The translations under genes were made by a program, and so were the position numbers. The notes beneath the pieces are model-generated. The model made no database searches. It saw only the letters and a list, made by a program, of their open reading frames with translations, and was not told the DNA's origin. A stretch of 64,000 bases of DNA, taken from positions 21,711,127-21,775,126 of the forward strand of contig NC_088297.1 in assembly GCF_032854445.1 (NCBI RefSeq). Direction: 5' to 3'. Below, one piece after another: positions 34,801-42,754 of this stretch. Origin of the DNA: Liolophura sinensis. Its lineage: Eukaryota; Mollusca; Polyplacophora; Chitonida; Chitonidae. How positions within the stretch are numbered: position 1 is the stretch's first letter; each line of letters starts with the position of its first letter.

Positions 34801-37028
34801 AATACAATGTTAAATCCAAGCTGACATACATGTACATCCATGGTTACATGGTGTGAACTTTTCCTGTTGTGTAAATATCCAACTTGTTCGTTGAAAGATG
34901 GAACTTTCCCTTTTGCATGTTAATTCCTCCATTTTGTTTTTATGCTTTGTACGCTCAACTTTAAGAAAACAATGAAATGATATTGCATAAATAGTTTTGG
35001 GTTTTAGACATTTTTACTACATGTACAAATCATGTTATTATATGAGTGCAGATTATGCAGAAAACCTGTGTAAACTTCACACTCCGTTTCTCCTCAGGAG
35101 GACTAGACTGCTGTATACGAATCTGGGACACTAGGAAAGGGAGTAACACTTGCCATGGAAACACAGCATTGTGAGTTGACCATTTTGTAGTTTTTTGCGT
35201 GTAGAGGTTGAAAAGGTTGAAGACTTAGAGCAAACAAAAAGTAAGGGGTGGTATCTTAAAAAGTACTGAAAGTATTGAGATCAGGGTTTGCTCCCCCTCA
35301 ATATCCCCCTCAAGAGAGAGAGGGGGATATTCCATCATTGATGCTCTGTTTGCATGTTAAATACTCTAAATTGCCAAATTCCCGGCTTAGTGTATTGTGT
35401 TTTAGAATTAAAAGTTAAACAAAAAGTCATGAAAAAAAATTTATTGACTTGAAGTTTTGCATTGATATAAAGCACATTGACTCAAGGGAGATGATGAAGC
35501 CCCGAATTACCTGATTTACAATTTCACTACTGAATTTTTCCATTCATGTGTCTCCTACAGGCATTTTGTTGAATAGAATATGCTATTTCATAAGTTCATA
35601 GCTTAATATAATTTCAAATTATGAAATGATTTCCATTTGCCCTCTGGCTAGTTGGCCAAAGCTTTAAGTCAAGAGTTTTCCTCTGCCTGTAAACCTGACA
35701 TGAGCACAGCATAAGACACAGTAAACCAAATAAATAAATAAATGAAAGAGTATGTACCATGTGGTTGTGGTTCAAAACTGTGCTTGGACTGGTGGTTAGC
35801 ATGCTAACATAGCACAAAATGCACAAATCTTTCACAAATGCGGTTTCTGTGAGTTCATGTCCAGCTCATGGTTCCATCTGAGGATGGTCATGGTTCCATC
35901 AGCGGATGGTTGTGGTTCCATCTGCTGATGGTCGTGGTTCCATCTGCTGATGGTCGTGGTTCCATCTGCGGATGGTCGTGGTTCGGTCTACTGATGGTCA
36001 TGGTTCCATCTACGGATGGTCGTGGTTCCATCTGTGGATGGTTGTGGTTCCATCTACTGATGTTCATGGTTCCATCTGCGGATGGTCGTGGTTCCGTCTA
36101 CGGATGGTCGTGGTTCCATCTACTGATGGTCATGGTTCCATCTACGGATGATTGTGGTTCCATCGGTGGATGGCCGTGATTCCATCATAATCTGGGCCCT
36201 TGTTGTGTAATTGTTTATTATTTAGCACTGCATATAATTCCAGTCAAATAAATAAATGAAATTAAATAAATCAATATTGTGCAGATGTGTAGCAGTCCAG
36301 ACAGTTACTGCATAGTACCATTTGGCTGCTTTGCAGTACCACAAGGTTTAGAACTGTACCATGCTGAACAAAAGGACCTTTGTATGTAGTAGCGTGCCAT
36401 AACCTTGTAGTGCCATGCAGTAATAGCTGAAGCATGCAGAATTTTATTTACTTTAAAGTGCCACTCTGGTCAGAATACAAAATACGTAGAAATATTACAG
36501 TGACATGAAAGAAATCATACGGAGTGAGCCTAACACCATGTTTCAATAGGATTTTGATGAATAGCACTATTTAACCTATATAACTGAAGATTCCTTGAAA
36601 AAGAAAATCTCCTGCTGGGATGAAGTCAATCGCGTTTGAATGGGCAGCGTCATTTGTGGATATACGTCAGCGATTGATGACGTCATGTGTTCGTGGGTGA
36701 CGTCACACCAGACAAAGTGGAAGGGACAGAAATATTTTGTTTCCGTATACTCTGACGAAACGTACAATATCAGTTTTGTTTCGCTGTAAATATTTTCAAA
36801 TTTAGGAAAGCAATTCAGACCATACCAAACTTTATCAATTCACCTTGCTTTTAAGACACAGGTGTTGTGATACCAAAGTAGCTCTTTAAAGGCTTTTTTT
36901 TCTCTCATTTCAGAACTGATGGTCATACATCCTCTGAGTTGCTGGGTGCATTTCCCACTAAATCTGCAACCGTGAATTTCCTTCGTTACGCGGACTGCAA
37001 CTTGTTGCAGGCAGCTGGGCCTATCTGA
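22790..37028 (+). CDS. TAF5L: TAF5L (PAF65-beta), SAGA/PCAF-complex WD40 subunit, complete gene of 15 exons
   Basis: TAF5L is the TAF5 paralogue that scaffolds the SAGA/PCAF histone acetyltransferase coactivator in the nucleus. Fifteen exons with consistent phases sum to 1,776 bp: 591 codons plus stop, against about 589 residues in human. Exons: 22790-22858, 23549-23706, 24776-24894, 25521-25650, 26558-26621, 27674-27728, 28502-28712, 29253-29435, 30294-30406, 30827-30908, 31134-31245, 32511-32679, 33955-34077, 35098-35170, 36914-37028. Residues 1-23 ([20 protein letters not shown]) match the TAF5L N-terminus, residues about 68-200 form the NTD2 domain, and about 240-570 hold [11 protein letters not shown] and a WD40 propeller with [31 protein letters not shown] and [21 protein letters not shown] and the IKRV-DGPP block favour TAF5L over TAF5. 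A stop in frame precedes the ATG. All splice sites are intact and no frameshift is seen. The gene lies 3.8 kb downstream of UBR5 in the same orientation; no functional link is implied. Confidence 0.95.
23549..23706 (+). CDS. TAF5L: TAF5L exon 2
   Basis: Acceptor TGTTTTAG, donor GTAAAT, ending in phase 2. It encodes [20 protein letters not shown] through [14 protein letters not shown]. Its last 65 bases plus the donor are the founding unit of the 124-bp tandem array that follows. Confidence 0.92.
23642..24300 (+). repeat. 124-bp tandem array carrying an exon end and its splice donor (TAF5L exon 2)
   Basis: GATGATATC starts at 23642 (in the exon), 23766, 23890, 24014 and 24136, a period of 124, 124, 124 and 122 bp. 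Every copy contains the last exon-2 codons (YDQQFHR) and CACAG followed by GTAAAT. Copies 2-5 share derived changes (AATATATCCGAGGATGC) absent from the exon. A sixth, diverged copy ends in CACAG followed by GTAAGT at 24262-24270, and decayed fragments continue beyond the SINE-B copy to about 24690. Confidence 0.95.
24303..24549 (+). mobile_element. SINE-B copy inside the TAF5L exon-2 array
   Basis: Head-like GGCGGCCTAATGGTTAGAGC, then GGACTGGTTAGCCCGGTATC, AAGAAGACACAATATATG, GAAAATTGTTAAGTACGATG and a CATACATACATG tail. Array fragments flank it on both sides. Confidence 0.85.
24776..24894 (+). CDS. TAF5L: TAF5L exon 3 (NTD2 start)
   Basis: The acceptor follows a long T run and TTCAG; donor GTGTGT, ending in phase 1. 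It encodes [20 protein letters not shown] and [12 protein letters not shown], the NTD2 start that matches LLYPLFVYLHLNL in human TAF5L. Confidence 0.93.
24895..25520 (+). other. TAF5L intron 3, no recognised element
   Basis: No repeat family found. Confidence 0.5.
25521..25650 (+). CDS. TAF5L: TAF5L exon 4 (NTD2)
   Basis: Acceptor CTTGGACAG (an upstream TCTATTAG would give the wrong frame); donor GTTAGG, ending in phase 2. It encodes [11 protein letters not shown], the counterpart of SFYSRFHGMF, then a helical segment. Confidence 0.9.
25737..26014 (+). mobile_element. SINE-A copy, full length, poly(A) tail, with target-site duplication
   Basis: A tRNA-like head (CCTCCGTGGCTCAGTCGGTT as A-box region, GTTCAAGACCAGCTC as B-box region), the body, and a long A tail. 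It is flanked by exact TCTATTATTTAG at 25725-25736 and 26015-26026. This is the best reference copy in the window. Confidence 0.95.
26130..26221 (+). mobile_element. SINE-A 3' fragment
   Basis: TTTCCTCCCACCATAATGCT to ACACCAATCAAATAAATAAA, the end of the SINE-A body with its tail. Confidence 0.85.
26558..26621 (+). CDS. TAF5L: TAF5L exon 5 (NTD2)
   Basis: Acceptor TTCTCCAG, donor GTAAGC, ending in phase 0. It encodes [20 protein letters not shown], matching the KYVVRLQEDSYNYLIRYL motif of the family. Confidence 0.94.
26818..27070 (+). mobile_element. SINE-A copy with target-site duplication
   Basis: Nearly full length with a diverged head and AATAAATGAAATAAATG tail. It is flanked by exact GAGAGAAGTG at 26808-26817 and 27071-27080, and inserted just upstream of a MITE-E copy. 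Confidence 0.92.
27094..27325 (+). mobile_element. MITE-E copy, full length
   Basis: Left end CCTTTTCGCATATGAAAGAG, right end CATGAGAAAAGGTTGAAGAG: imperfect terminal inverted repeats. The interior has TTTCAGTGCAATTTATGC, GATTGGCCAGTTTCAAGGC and AATAATGCCTTTAGAATA. Confidence 0.85.
27674..27728 (+). CDS. TAF5L: TAF5L exon 6 (end of NTD2)
   Basis: Acceptor TTCTTTCAG, donor GTAAGT, ending in phase 1. It encodes [18 protein letters not shown], the last NTD2 helix. Confidence 0.9.
28035..28302 (+). mobile_element. SINE-A copy, full length, with target-site duplication
   Basis: Head CTGTGGCTCAGTTGGTTAGC, B-box region GAGTTCAAGTCCAGC, and an AATAAATAAATAAA tail. Flanked by exact TCAACCAAACTCTC at 28021-28034 and 28303-28316. 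Confidence 0.95.
28502..28712 (+). CDS. TAF5L: TAF5L exon 7 (linker, IKRVRDGPP)
   Basis: Acceptor TTTGTTTCAG, donor GTATGT, ending in phase 2. It encodes a Ser/Pro-rich linker, then [16 protein letters not shown] and [12 protein letters not shown], the diagnostic entry to the propeller. Confidence 0.95.
28713..29252 (+). other. TAF5L intron 7 with imperfect repeat
   Basis: From about 28910 to 29150 short units based on CTCTGGTTTCCT(C/T)TGGGTA recur imperfectly (period about 20-30 bp). Confidence 0.6.
29253..29435 (+). CDS. TAF5L: TAF5L exon 8 (WD repeat 1)
   Basis: Acceptor CTCCTCACAG, donor GTAAGT, ending in phase 2. It encodes [20 protein letters not shown], then an acidic EDESEDE loop. 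Confidence 0.95.
29562..29895 (+). repeat. 42-bp minisatellite in TAF5L intron 8
   Basis: About eight units with starts at 29581, 29623, 29665 and so on, built from CTTTTGATTCACAGGTTTGA and TTCTTGAGCTGCTCACTT. The array starts about 125 bp after the exon-8 donor. The minus-strand open frame over it (29572-29889) is a repeat artefact. Confidence 0.95.
30013..30212 (+). mobile_element. MITE-E copy, full length
   Basis: TTTCAGTGCAATTTATGTGC, GGACTGGCCAGGTTCAATG, CACAAAAAGTATAATTTTAT, CTTTACAATATGCTTGAATA, ending GCGAGAAGGTTGAGGAATTG. Confidence 0.85.
30294..30406 (+). CDS. TAF5L: TAF5L exon 9 (WD repeat 2)
   Basis: Acceptor CTCCTCACAG, donor GTATGT, ending in phase 1. It encodes [20 protein letters not shown] and SCSEDT, a WD-repeat GH dipeptide and blade. 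Confidence 0.95.
30827..30908 (+). CDS. TAF5L: TAF5L exon 10 (WD repeats 2-3)
   Basis: Acceptor TTCTTATAG, donor GTGAGT, ending in phase 2. It encodes [20 protein letters not shown] and PVWDIDV, closely matching TAF5L. Confidence 0.95.
31134..31245 (+). CDS. TAF5L: TAF5L exon 11 (WD repeat 3)
   Basis: Acceptor TTGTTACAG, donor GTGAGT, ending in phase 0. It encodes [20 protein letters not shown] and [10 protein letters not shown] 19-bp array begins about 8 bp after the donor. Confidence 0.95.
31254..31685 (+). repeat. 19-bp minisatellite starting at the TAF5L exon 11 donor
   Basis: More than 20 units of GTGTATATCACATAATCCG, some shortened to GTGTATATCACAATCGG, begin about 8 bp after the donor GTGAGT at 31246. 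Confidence 0.95.
31686..32102 (+). other. TAF5L intron 11, unassigned
   Basis: No repeat family recognised. Confidence 0.45.
32103..32192 (-). mobile_element. SINE-A 3' fragment
   Basis: CACCATACTCAATAATATTT, then GGAGGAAACAGGGCAGAGCC and GGAGAAACCCACCGCCATCC: the minus-strand end of the SINE-A body. Confidence 0.75.
32511..32679 (+). CDS. TAF5L: TAF5L exon 12 (WD repeats 4-5)
   Basis: Acceptor TTTTCCAG, donor GTAAGG, ending in phase 1. It encodes [40 protein letters not shown] and [12 protein letters not shown]. It is the best conserved exon of the gene. Confidence 0.97.
33129..33933. mobile_element. TTAA-flanked non-autonomous DNA transposon (piggyBac-like MITE) in TAF5L intron 12
   Basis: Left: TTAA (33129-33132) followed by AGGAGAAGAAAATTTAAA. 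Right: the inverted sequence TTTAAGTTTTCTTCTCCT followed by TTAA (33930-33933). TTAA duplication with matching inverted ends is the piggyBac-type signature. No transposase frame is present. A SINE-A copy (33507-33713) is nested inside. Confidence 0.8.
33507..33713 (+). mobile_element. SINE-A copy, 5' truncated, nested in the TTAA MITE
   Basis: It starts in the tRNA-like part (CACCAATACGGTCGCTGTG) and ends in an A run. Flanked by TCATTGGCAGAGA (33494-33506) and TCATTGGCTGAGA (33714-33726), one mismatch. Confidence 0.92.
33955..34077 (+). CDS. TAF5L: TAF5L exon 13 (WD repeats 5-6)
   Basis: Acceptor TTGTTGCAG, 21 bp after the end of a TTAA-flanked MITE; donor GTGAGC, ending in phase 1. It encodes [20 protein letters not shown] and [20 protein letters not shown]. 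Confidence 0.96.
34112..34445 (+). repeat. 18-bp minisatellite near the TAF5L exon 13 donor
   Basis: About 18 units of GCTGTTGTATTAACCTTT (variants TCAACTTTT) start about 35 bp after the donor at 34078. The Cys-rich and Val-rich open frames here (34100-34534 and neighbours) come from the repeat. Confidence 0.95.
34484..34836 (+). mobile_element. SINE-B copy, interrupted
   Basis: AGCAGCACTTTGGTGTCATG and GGACTCACTCTGTCATAAAA, then about 170 bp of other sequence, then GTATGTACACATACACACAC, GAAAAATTGTTAAATACAAT and a CATACATG tail. Confidence 0.65.
35098..35170 (+). CDS. TAF5L: TAF5L exon 14 (WD repeat 6)
   Basis: Acceptor TCTCCTCAG, donor GTGAGT, ending in phase 2. It encodes [20 protein letters not shown]. 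Confidence 0.93.
35195..35560 (+). repeat. Rep-F, two units, in TAF5L intron 14
   Basis: GGGGTGGTATCTTAAAAAGT, GTATTGAGATCAGGG, GTTAAATACTCTAAATTGCC, then a second unit from about 35408, ending TGTCTCCTACAGGC as in the array near 9250. Confidence 0.75.
35782..36266 (+). mobile_element. SINE-A copy with an internal 18-bp minisatellite expansion
   Basis: A diverged head (GGTGGTTAGCATGCTAAC), GCGGTTTCTGTGAGTTCATG and CCAGCTCATG lead into about 17 units of an 18-bp repeat (35870-36183), followed by a SINE-A-like end (TCCAGTCAAATAAATAAATG). The unit matches the SINE-A body segment CTGCGGATGGTCGTGGGTTTCC. Confidence 0.8.
36267..36913 (+). other. TAF5L intron 14, unassigned end
   Basis: Contains TGATGACGTCAT near 36676 and GTGACGTCAC near 36696 (CRE-like palindromes, not assigned). 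No repeat family seen. Confidence 0.4.
36914..37028 (+). CDS. TAF5L: TAF5L exon 15 (last blade strand, stop)
   Basis: The acceptor TCTCTCATTTCAG ends at 36913. It encodes [20 protein letters not shown] and [15 protein letters not shown], then TGA at 37026-37028. SELLG---------F---NLL matches the human SELVGVYTG...QFMACNLL ending. The exon was recognised by phase and C-terminal homology. Confidence 0.88.
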
Positions 37029-37096
37029 GGAATATGCAGATGACAGATCCTTAGTCTGGATTGATACCAAAGATAGCCTAAGCAGTTACTGGCTTA

Positions 37097-37320
37097 TTTG
37101 GCTGAACCCCGCTTAAACCATGGACAATTGGGGTCATGGGTTCGATTCCAGCTGGGGTTGACTTCAGGAGATATGCCTTGTCAATCCACTGGGCCAAGGT
37201 TGATTGTTTGCCCCAGGTTCTGCTCCATACCTCCGCCCCTAGACCTGACTGGTGCCGTGTACTAGTAATGAAAAGTTGCAGAATGCAACATTCAATACCA
37301 GTCGTAAATACATCAAAAAT
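37097..37320 (+). mobile_element. SINE-D copy (tRNA-like) in probable TAF5L 3' UTR
   Basis: A strong B-box GGGTTCGATTCCAGC at 37137-37151, then a body (CCCCAGGTTCTGCTCCATAC) ending near CAGTCGTAAATACATC. It is a single copy in the window, called from the pol III box and SINE-like layout. Confidence 0.5.
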
Positions 37321-38160
37321 ATGACAACAGGGTCATGGTATTAAAGGGTTCGTTAGCATGCAGTTCTTTTCCATTAAATATCTAGGACTCTCACAGGGTG
37401 TTGAAGACCTGGAAAAGCCTGGAAATTCAAAGTACCTTTTCCATGCCATGAAAAGCTTGGAAAATCTGTTGGGGGAGGGGGGGGGATGGGTGAAGTGGGC
37501 GGTTGTGGTTGAGCCTGGTGAAGCTCACAAAATGAGAACCAGCTAGTTCAGAGGGCTGATGAGATTTTGCTTATACATGCACGTCTGGCATCAGTTGTAG
37601 TATGGTGGCTAAGAATTTTCTTTCCAGCATCTTTGAATTTGATTCATGCACTGCTGGAGTTTGTGAGGAAGTTCAGCTAGTCATTTTACATTGATTTAAG
37701 CGTGTATATTAACTGCAGAACATTTATTCTAAGAAGCCGACGGCTAGTGGGCTCAGATAACACATTATAAGTGCCACTGGAACAAAATACAATTGATTTG
37801 GAAACTAACAGTGAATTTGAGTAGATAATAGCTCCGGGTAGGGAAATGAGTGGAAAAGTTGGAGGTTGAGGGCTTTTTTTTTCTTTCTTTTTTTCAGGAT
37901 TTTGGAGACATTGCGTGGTGGTGCTCGAAAGTTGTTTCAGTCGAAAGTTGTTTCATACCTTTTAACCCTTCTTATTATAGTATAAGTATTACTTCTTATA
38001 TATGTAGGAGGCTGTTATATAGCTAAGTTAGGGCTTACGGACTGAATTTTACTGCCTGGGATTTTTACCATGATGAATTCTAGCGATTTTTGGCATTTTT
38101 CTCGTGTACAGCCTGGTGCTGTGCAGCACAAGTAGCTTCATGGTACATTGATGCTGTGAA
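37321..38160. other. Intergenic, unassigned
   Basis: ATTAAA hexamers at 37340 and 37373 could serve as TAF5L poly(A) signals; no AATAAA is closer. A G run is at 37470-37487. Otherwise nothing recognised. Confidence 0.35.
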
Positions 38161-38164
38161 CGGG

Positions 38165-38665
38165 GGATGTGTGTGTACTCTGAAGTGCTTTACATCTGCG
38201 AGTGTGTATTGTCAAGCACTTTATATCTGCGAGTGTGTACTGTCAGGCACGTTAGATCTGCGAGTGTGTACTGTCAAGCGCTTCAGATCTACGAGTGTGT
38301 ACTGTCAAGCACTTCAGATCTGCGAGTGTGTACTGTCAAGCACTTCAGATCTGCGAGTGTGTACTGTCAGGCCCGTTAGATCCTCGCATGTATATTGTCA
38401 AGCACGTTAGATCCGTGCGTGTGTATTGTCAAGCACGTTAGATGTGCGCGTGTGTATTGTCAAGCACATTAGATCTGTGCGTATGTATTGTCAAGCACGT
38501 TTGATCTGCGCGTGTGTATTGTCAAGCACTTCAGATCTGCGAGTGTGTACGGTCCAGCACTTTACACCTGTGAGTGTGTATTGTCAGCTATGCTGGATCT
38601 GCGCGTGTGTACTGTCAAGCACTTCAGATCTGCGAGTGTGTACTGCCAGGCACTTTACATCTGGG
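38165..38665 (+). repeat. 31-bp minisatellite, intergenic
   Basis: About 16 units built from TGCGAGTGTGTACTGTCAAG and CACTTCAGATC, with TTAGATC and TTACATC variants. Both long overlapping open frames (38090-38700) are repeat artefacts. Confidence 0.95.
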
Positions 38666-38924
38666 AGCCACACTGCTTTATAGAAAATACTCACCGGTGA
38701 AGAGTTGAAATGTTATCTTCCTTATACATACAAATTAGTACATGCACAATCGTATGACCATGGTAAAAGAAAGAAAAAATGGTAAATACCACGGTGAATG
38801 TGAATGGTTACTGGACATATTTAGCTATTACCATGTTCATTATTATGCTCAGCTATGGTATCTAGTGAGCTCTACCATGTGTTCTTCAGTTCTTTTCTCT
38901 ACCATTGTACATGCTGTTTTGAGC

Positions 38925-39050
38925 CTTCAATGGTTTCATACTTCTAACCGTTCAATGGTTTCATACTTCTAACCGTTCAATGGTTTCATACTTCTAACCG
39001 TTCAATGCTTTCATACTTCTAACCGTTCAATGGTTTCATACTTCTAACCG
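38925..39050 (+). repeat. 25-bp minisatellite, intergenic
   Basis: Five units of GTTCAATGGTTTCATACTTC followed by TAACC, nearly identical. Confidence 0.95.
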
Positions 39051-39398
39051 TGTATACTGTACATCTGATACTTCTGCTTGGATTTGCTTAGAAAGTGAAA
39101 GGTTAATGAGAATCTCAGTTCAAGTGCTCTCAAATGTTTGGAAATATCTGTGTTCTAGGTGGAAAGACACAGCTCGTTGTGCTGCTGTGTGTATACTGGT
39201 TTCCATAGTATTGCCAACGCTATCAGGATTTCGGTGCCTCTGATTACCTCTGGTGATGTGTTAAATTAGGAGAATAGTGCTTAACATCGGAATTCAAAGT
39301 CTGTAAGATATTAGTAAATATGTCGGGCATTTTTGTTAAAGTGCTGGCATCTTCTATTCATGCCCAAGTAGTTGCGCTCTTCATCTAACAGTAGAGGG
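39051..39398. other. Intergenic, unassigned
   Basis: Nothing recognised. Confidence 0.4.
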
Positions 39399-39503
39399 GT
39401 AGGGAGGCTCCGTGGGCAAGGAGGTCAGCGCGGCTCAATGACTCACCAATGCGGTCGCTGTGAGTTAAGTCAAGCTCACGCTTGTTTCCTCTCCAGCCGT
39501 GCG
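39399..39503 (+). mobile_element. SINE-A 5' fragment
   Basis: AGGCTCCGTGGGCAAGGAGG, then ACCAATGCGGTCGCTGTGAG and TTTCCTCTCCAGCCGTGCG. The 3' half is missing. Confidence 0.8.
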
Positions 39504-40675
39504 AAATTCAGTCAGCCACAATCCAGGACAAACCCCCCATGGACAAAAACCCAGGCGGGCAAAAGCCCTGTCGCCTTAATTAACCTAGAAAACATACCAG
39601 ACAGTCTAACAAACATCATGTTAACTATTTGTTGACCGGAATTCATATAGTCTGACTGTTTTCCATCTAAAAACTTGTCATCAAAATGTATCCCAGTCTG
39701 TCACTCGTGTTCAACGGCTCTCCTCTCATTAGTTTTCAAAACATTATCGCCAAAAATCACTGTCTCTGATGTCTCCAATGTTATTATCGAATGCTTTTCG
39801 TCGAGCAAATATAAGTTTCCTAATGTGAACATATAATGTTCACTATAACAGATGTATTTCAAAATTTTAATTATTTAGAAATTTCGAAAACCAAATCATA
39901 TTATATTTCACAAGAAAAATATCATTTTTGAATACTCTTGAAAAAATAAAATATGATAATATATTTTTATAGGTTACTGTGTACTTTTTTAAAATTTTAT
40001 TTGTCATATAAAAATGTATAAAGATGTATATGAAAAATAAAACGAATCAGTGATCTTAACGTTAAATCAGAAGCATTCTATATTAATTTCATAAATTTAA
40101 ATTTATACAATATTCCCCTAAATCGGGAAAAATGAATGTTGGCTGCATGTTTTTGAACATGTACACTCTGAAAAATCGAAACCGTTTTGTTTTCTGAGGT
40201 TAAAACTATCACTGCTACAAGTATTTGGAATCAACCATTTTTTTAAGAGGGGTTACAGGATGTAAATTATATTTTCGGGATACGAATAATTGACATATAT
40301 ACGGGATTTGTGTTCTTAGACTGGGGGGAAAAGTCTAACACAAGCTGCAAAACAGCAATTGTTTACCATACTTGTTGATAGACTTCTTTAGTTTTAAGGT
40401 AAGCCTCGAATAGGGGTCGAGCATCCTGTATACCACTGAGAGATGTATGGCTCTTTCCGATGTCGTCAAAAACGGTTAAGATACATGGAGATTGAACGAG
40501 TAAGAAGTGTTTCTGCTGATTTTGCAAATATGTGTTGAAATCTGAAACGTCTCTTTAGGGAGAGTGCTTCAAATTTTCTCAAAAAAAACGAACAACTTAT
40601 GTCATTTACCGTATACACTTAATACTGATCGAGAGGCTTATGTCCAGCGGGGGTTTTGTCCGCCGGGGCTTTAGT
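39504..40675. other. Intergenic AT-rich stretch, unassigned
   Basis: Strongly AT-rich (39840-40140). No gene or known repeat seen. Confidence 0.4.
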
Positions 40676-40832
40676 CCGTTCCTCGTGGGTTTCCTCCGGG
40701 CTTTGCCCGGTTTTCTCCCACTATAATGTTAGCCGCCGGCGCATAAGTGAAATATTCTTGAGTAGGCTTACAGCGTAAAACACCAATGAAATAAATCAGT
40801 CTAACAACAGGGTGTGCGTCCCTAGTCAACAA
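40676..40832 (+). mobile_element. SINE-A 3' part plus shared downstream flank
   Basis: Body from GTTCCTCGTGGGTTTCCTCC to CACCAATGAAATAAAT, with an extra TAGGCTTA before CAGCGTAAAAC. It is followed by TCTAACAACAGGGTGTGCG, which also follows the copy at 42755. The extended match marks a subfamily or a segment duplication. Confidence 0.8.
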
Positions 40833-42077
40833 ATCAACATAAATACAAGACATTCAGTGTAAGTGCACTAATCAACTGTGGATAAGAAATATGATTCTGG
40901 TGTACAGATTTTGGAAGTCATTACTTTGATGAACCACCGAGCATATACTTTCATTGACTGTGTCATACAAATAATGGAAATCGATGGAAATAAAATGTGC
41001 TTTTGTGTAAGATTTATTATTGGTAGGCCTATTCCTTATTGATATGAAAGTTACCAGTTGTTTCCTCCATCGTATATAAACCCACAGAATTTGTCTTTCC
41101 TTCATATACCGGTAGAGTTAATGTTTCGTTTTCTCCTCTATATACTTTTAGGATGTTTCCATGCGCCATACAAATGTAGAAAAGTAAGGACATTTCCACT
41201 TGCAGGAAGTTTTTAGCCTTCACAGAGTGTTACATCATTTTTCTTTAGTTCTATCATCACAGAAGTTTTTTTTTCACACATTGTGAAAGGTCCTCCTCAC
41301 TTGTGGGCTAGGCTTTCTGTGTGGCGGCTATGATCTCATGGCCTCCATGCGCTAGAGCCAGTTGTTTGACATGTAACCCTTCATGTCTCCCCACAAAAGG
41401 GCAGACGGTGGGGACCTGTCAACGCCTGGAAGCAGGACCTTGACGTCATTTTATTGACGTCAAATGTTCCTTTCTCAGCTCAGCATGATGGCATCACATT
41501 TAAAACAACCTGGCGTTACTATAAAAACTAATACATTGTAATATTGTAGAGCTTGCGCTACAATCCATTATGACGTAAAAATGGCTCAAGGTTCTGCTTC
41601 ACACTGGAGCAACCTAGCGGGGTTAAAAAATATGTGGCCTCCTCATTCCGATTTGCGATTTTTACTGACAAGGTCATTGAAGTTTTGAACGTAGCTGTTG
41701 TGTTTTTTTGTGAAGAAGATAATCTTCACTGGTACTTGAGCAACATGACGTGGTACTGGAACTGGTTGTGGTGTCTTGGTGTCGTGTCATGTCAACATTA
41801 CAAGGAGAAATCCTTATGACAAATCTGGTGTGGTGAATGGATGCAGAGCATGGTTTCACACAACTGTAAGTTAGTCGTGGTGCATGGCTTCAGAGTATGG
41901 TTTCCCCCAACTGTAAATCTGGTGTGGTGAATGGTTTCAGAACACGGTTTCCCCACCGGTAAACCTGGTGTGCACAGTGCATAGTTTCAGAGCACATTTT
42001 CCTGTGCACCAATAATTCTGCCATGGTGCGCCGTGTCAGAGCTGCCCTCCATTGTAAAGGTAAAATGTAACACCCAG
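40833..42077. other. Intergenic, unassigned
   Basis: Short units of GGTTTC-CAACTGTAAATCTGGTGTGGTG recur imperfectly at 41830-41990. No gene recognised. Confidence 0.4.
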
Positions 42078-42200
42078 TGGCCGTGGGTTTTCCCTGGGCT
42101 CTGCCTGGTTCCTCCCATAATAATAATGTACGGCGTCGTATATGTCAAATATTCTTGAGTACGGTGTAAAAGACCAATGAAATAAATAAATAAACAGAAC
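42078..42200 (+). mobile_element. SINE-A 3' fragment
   Basis: GGCCGTGGGTTTTCCCTGGG to GACCAATGAAATAAATAAAT. Confidence 0.8.
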
Positions 42201-42524
42201 ACCTAAATCAAAGAAATATGTCATCTAGATAATCCACTGACCAGTTTCGGTAATACGAACATTAACCTCCGATGAAAGTTTATCTTTTTGGTATTAAATT
42301 TTTCATGTTTAGACACTGTCTGCACGAAACCGAGCCACTGTCCACACACCAGTACATAGAATATGATGCCTCACAAACTTTACGGTGAACTAGTCACGCG
42401 GAATTCGCCTGTGAATTCGAACTTTCTAAATAGATCACACGTGCATTTATATAAACTTTACCATTTTCTGACGTTAGAAGAGGAAGTTGTAATTCCTCGC
42501 TTGGCGTTCAGCATGAAGGAGATA

Positions 42525-42741
42525 GTGCAACGACTGGTGACCCGTATCAGTATAATGGCTCATGTGGGACAACTCACTTGCCTTCGGTAAGGCGTCTAAG
42601 TGAAGGAGCGCTAGATAAAGGAGCAGTGGAAATCCGTCCTGCAACAAGGAGGCACATTACATGGACTCTGAGGATTCCTTCGTCGTCATATGACTGAAAA
42701 ATTGTTAAGTACGACGTTAAACCCCAAGCAGTCACTCACTC
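42525..42741 (+). mobile_element. SINE-B copy
   Basis: GTGACCCGTATCAGTATAAT, GGAGCAGTGGAAATCCGTCC, TCGTCGTCATATGACTGAAA, then ATTGTTAAGTACGACGTTAA and ACCCCAAGCAGTCACTCACTC as the 3' end. Confidence 0.85.
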
Positions 42742-42754
42742 CATTTTCTAACTG

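Noticed and set aside
36661-36710. CRE-like TGACGTCA palindromes as regulatory sites
   Set aside because: They lie deep in an intron; similar TGACGTCA words occur at several unrelated places in the window (for example near 13275, 41448 and 54487), so no function is claimed.
22790-37028. TAF5 (TFIID subunit) rather than TAF5L
   Set aside because: The N-terminus (MKR-R-----YLKRR), the IKRV-DGPP block, [13 protein letters not shown] and the total length fit TAF5L; TAF5 has a LisH-containing N-terminus and is longer.
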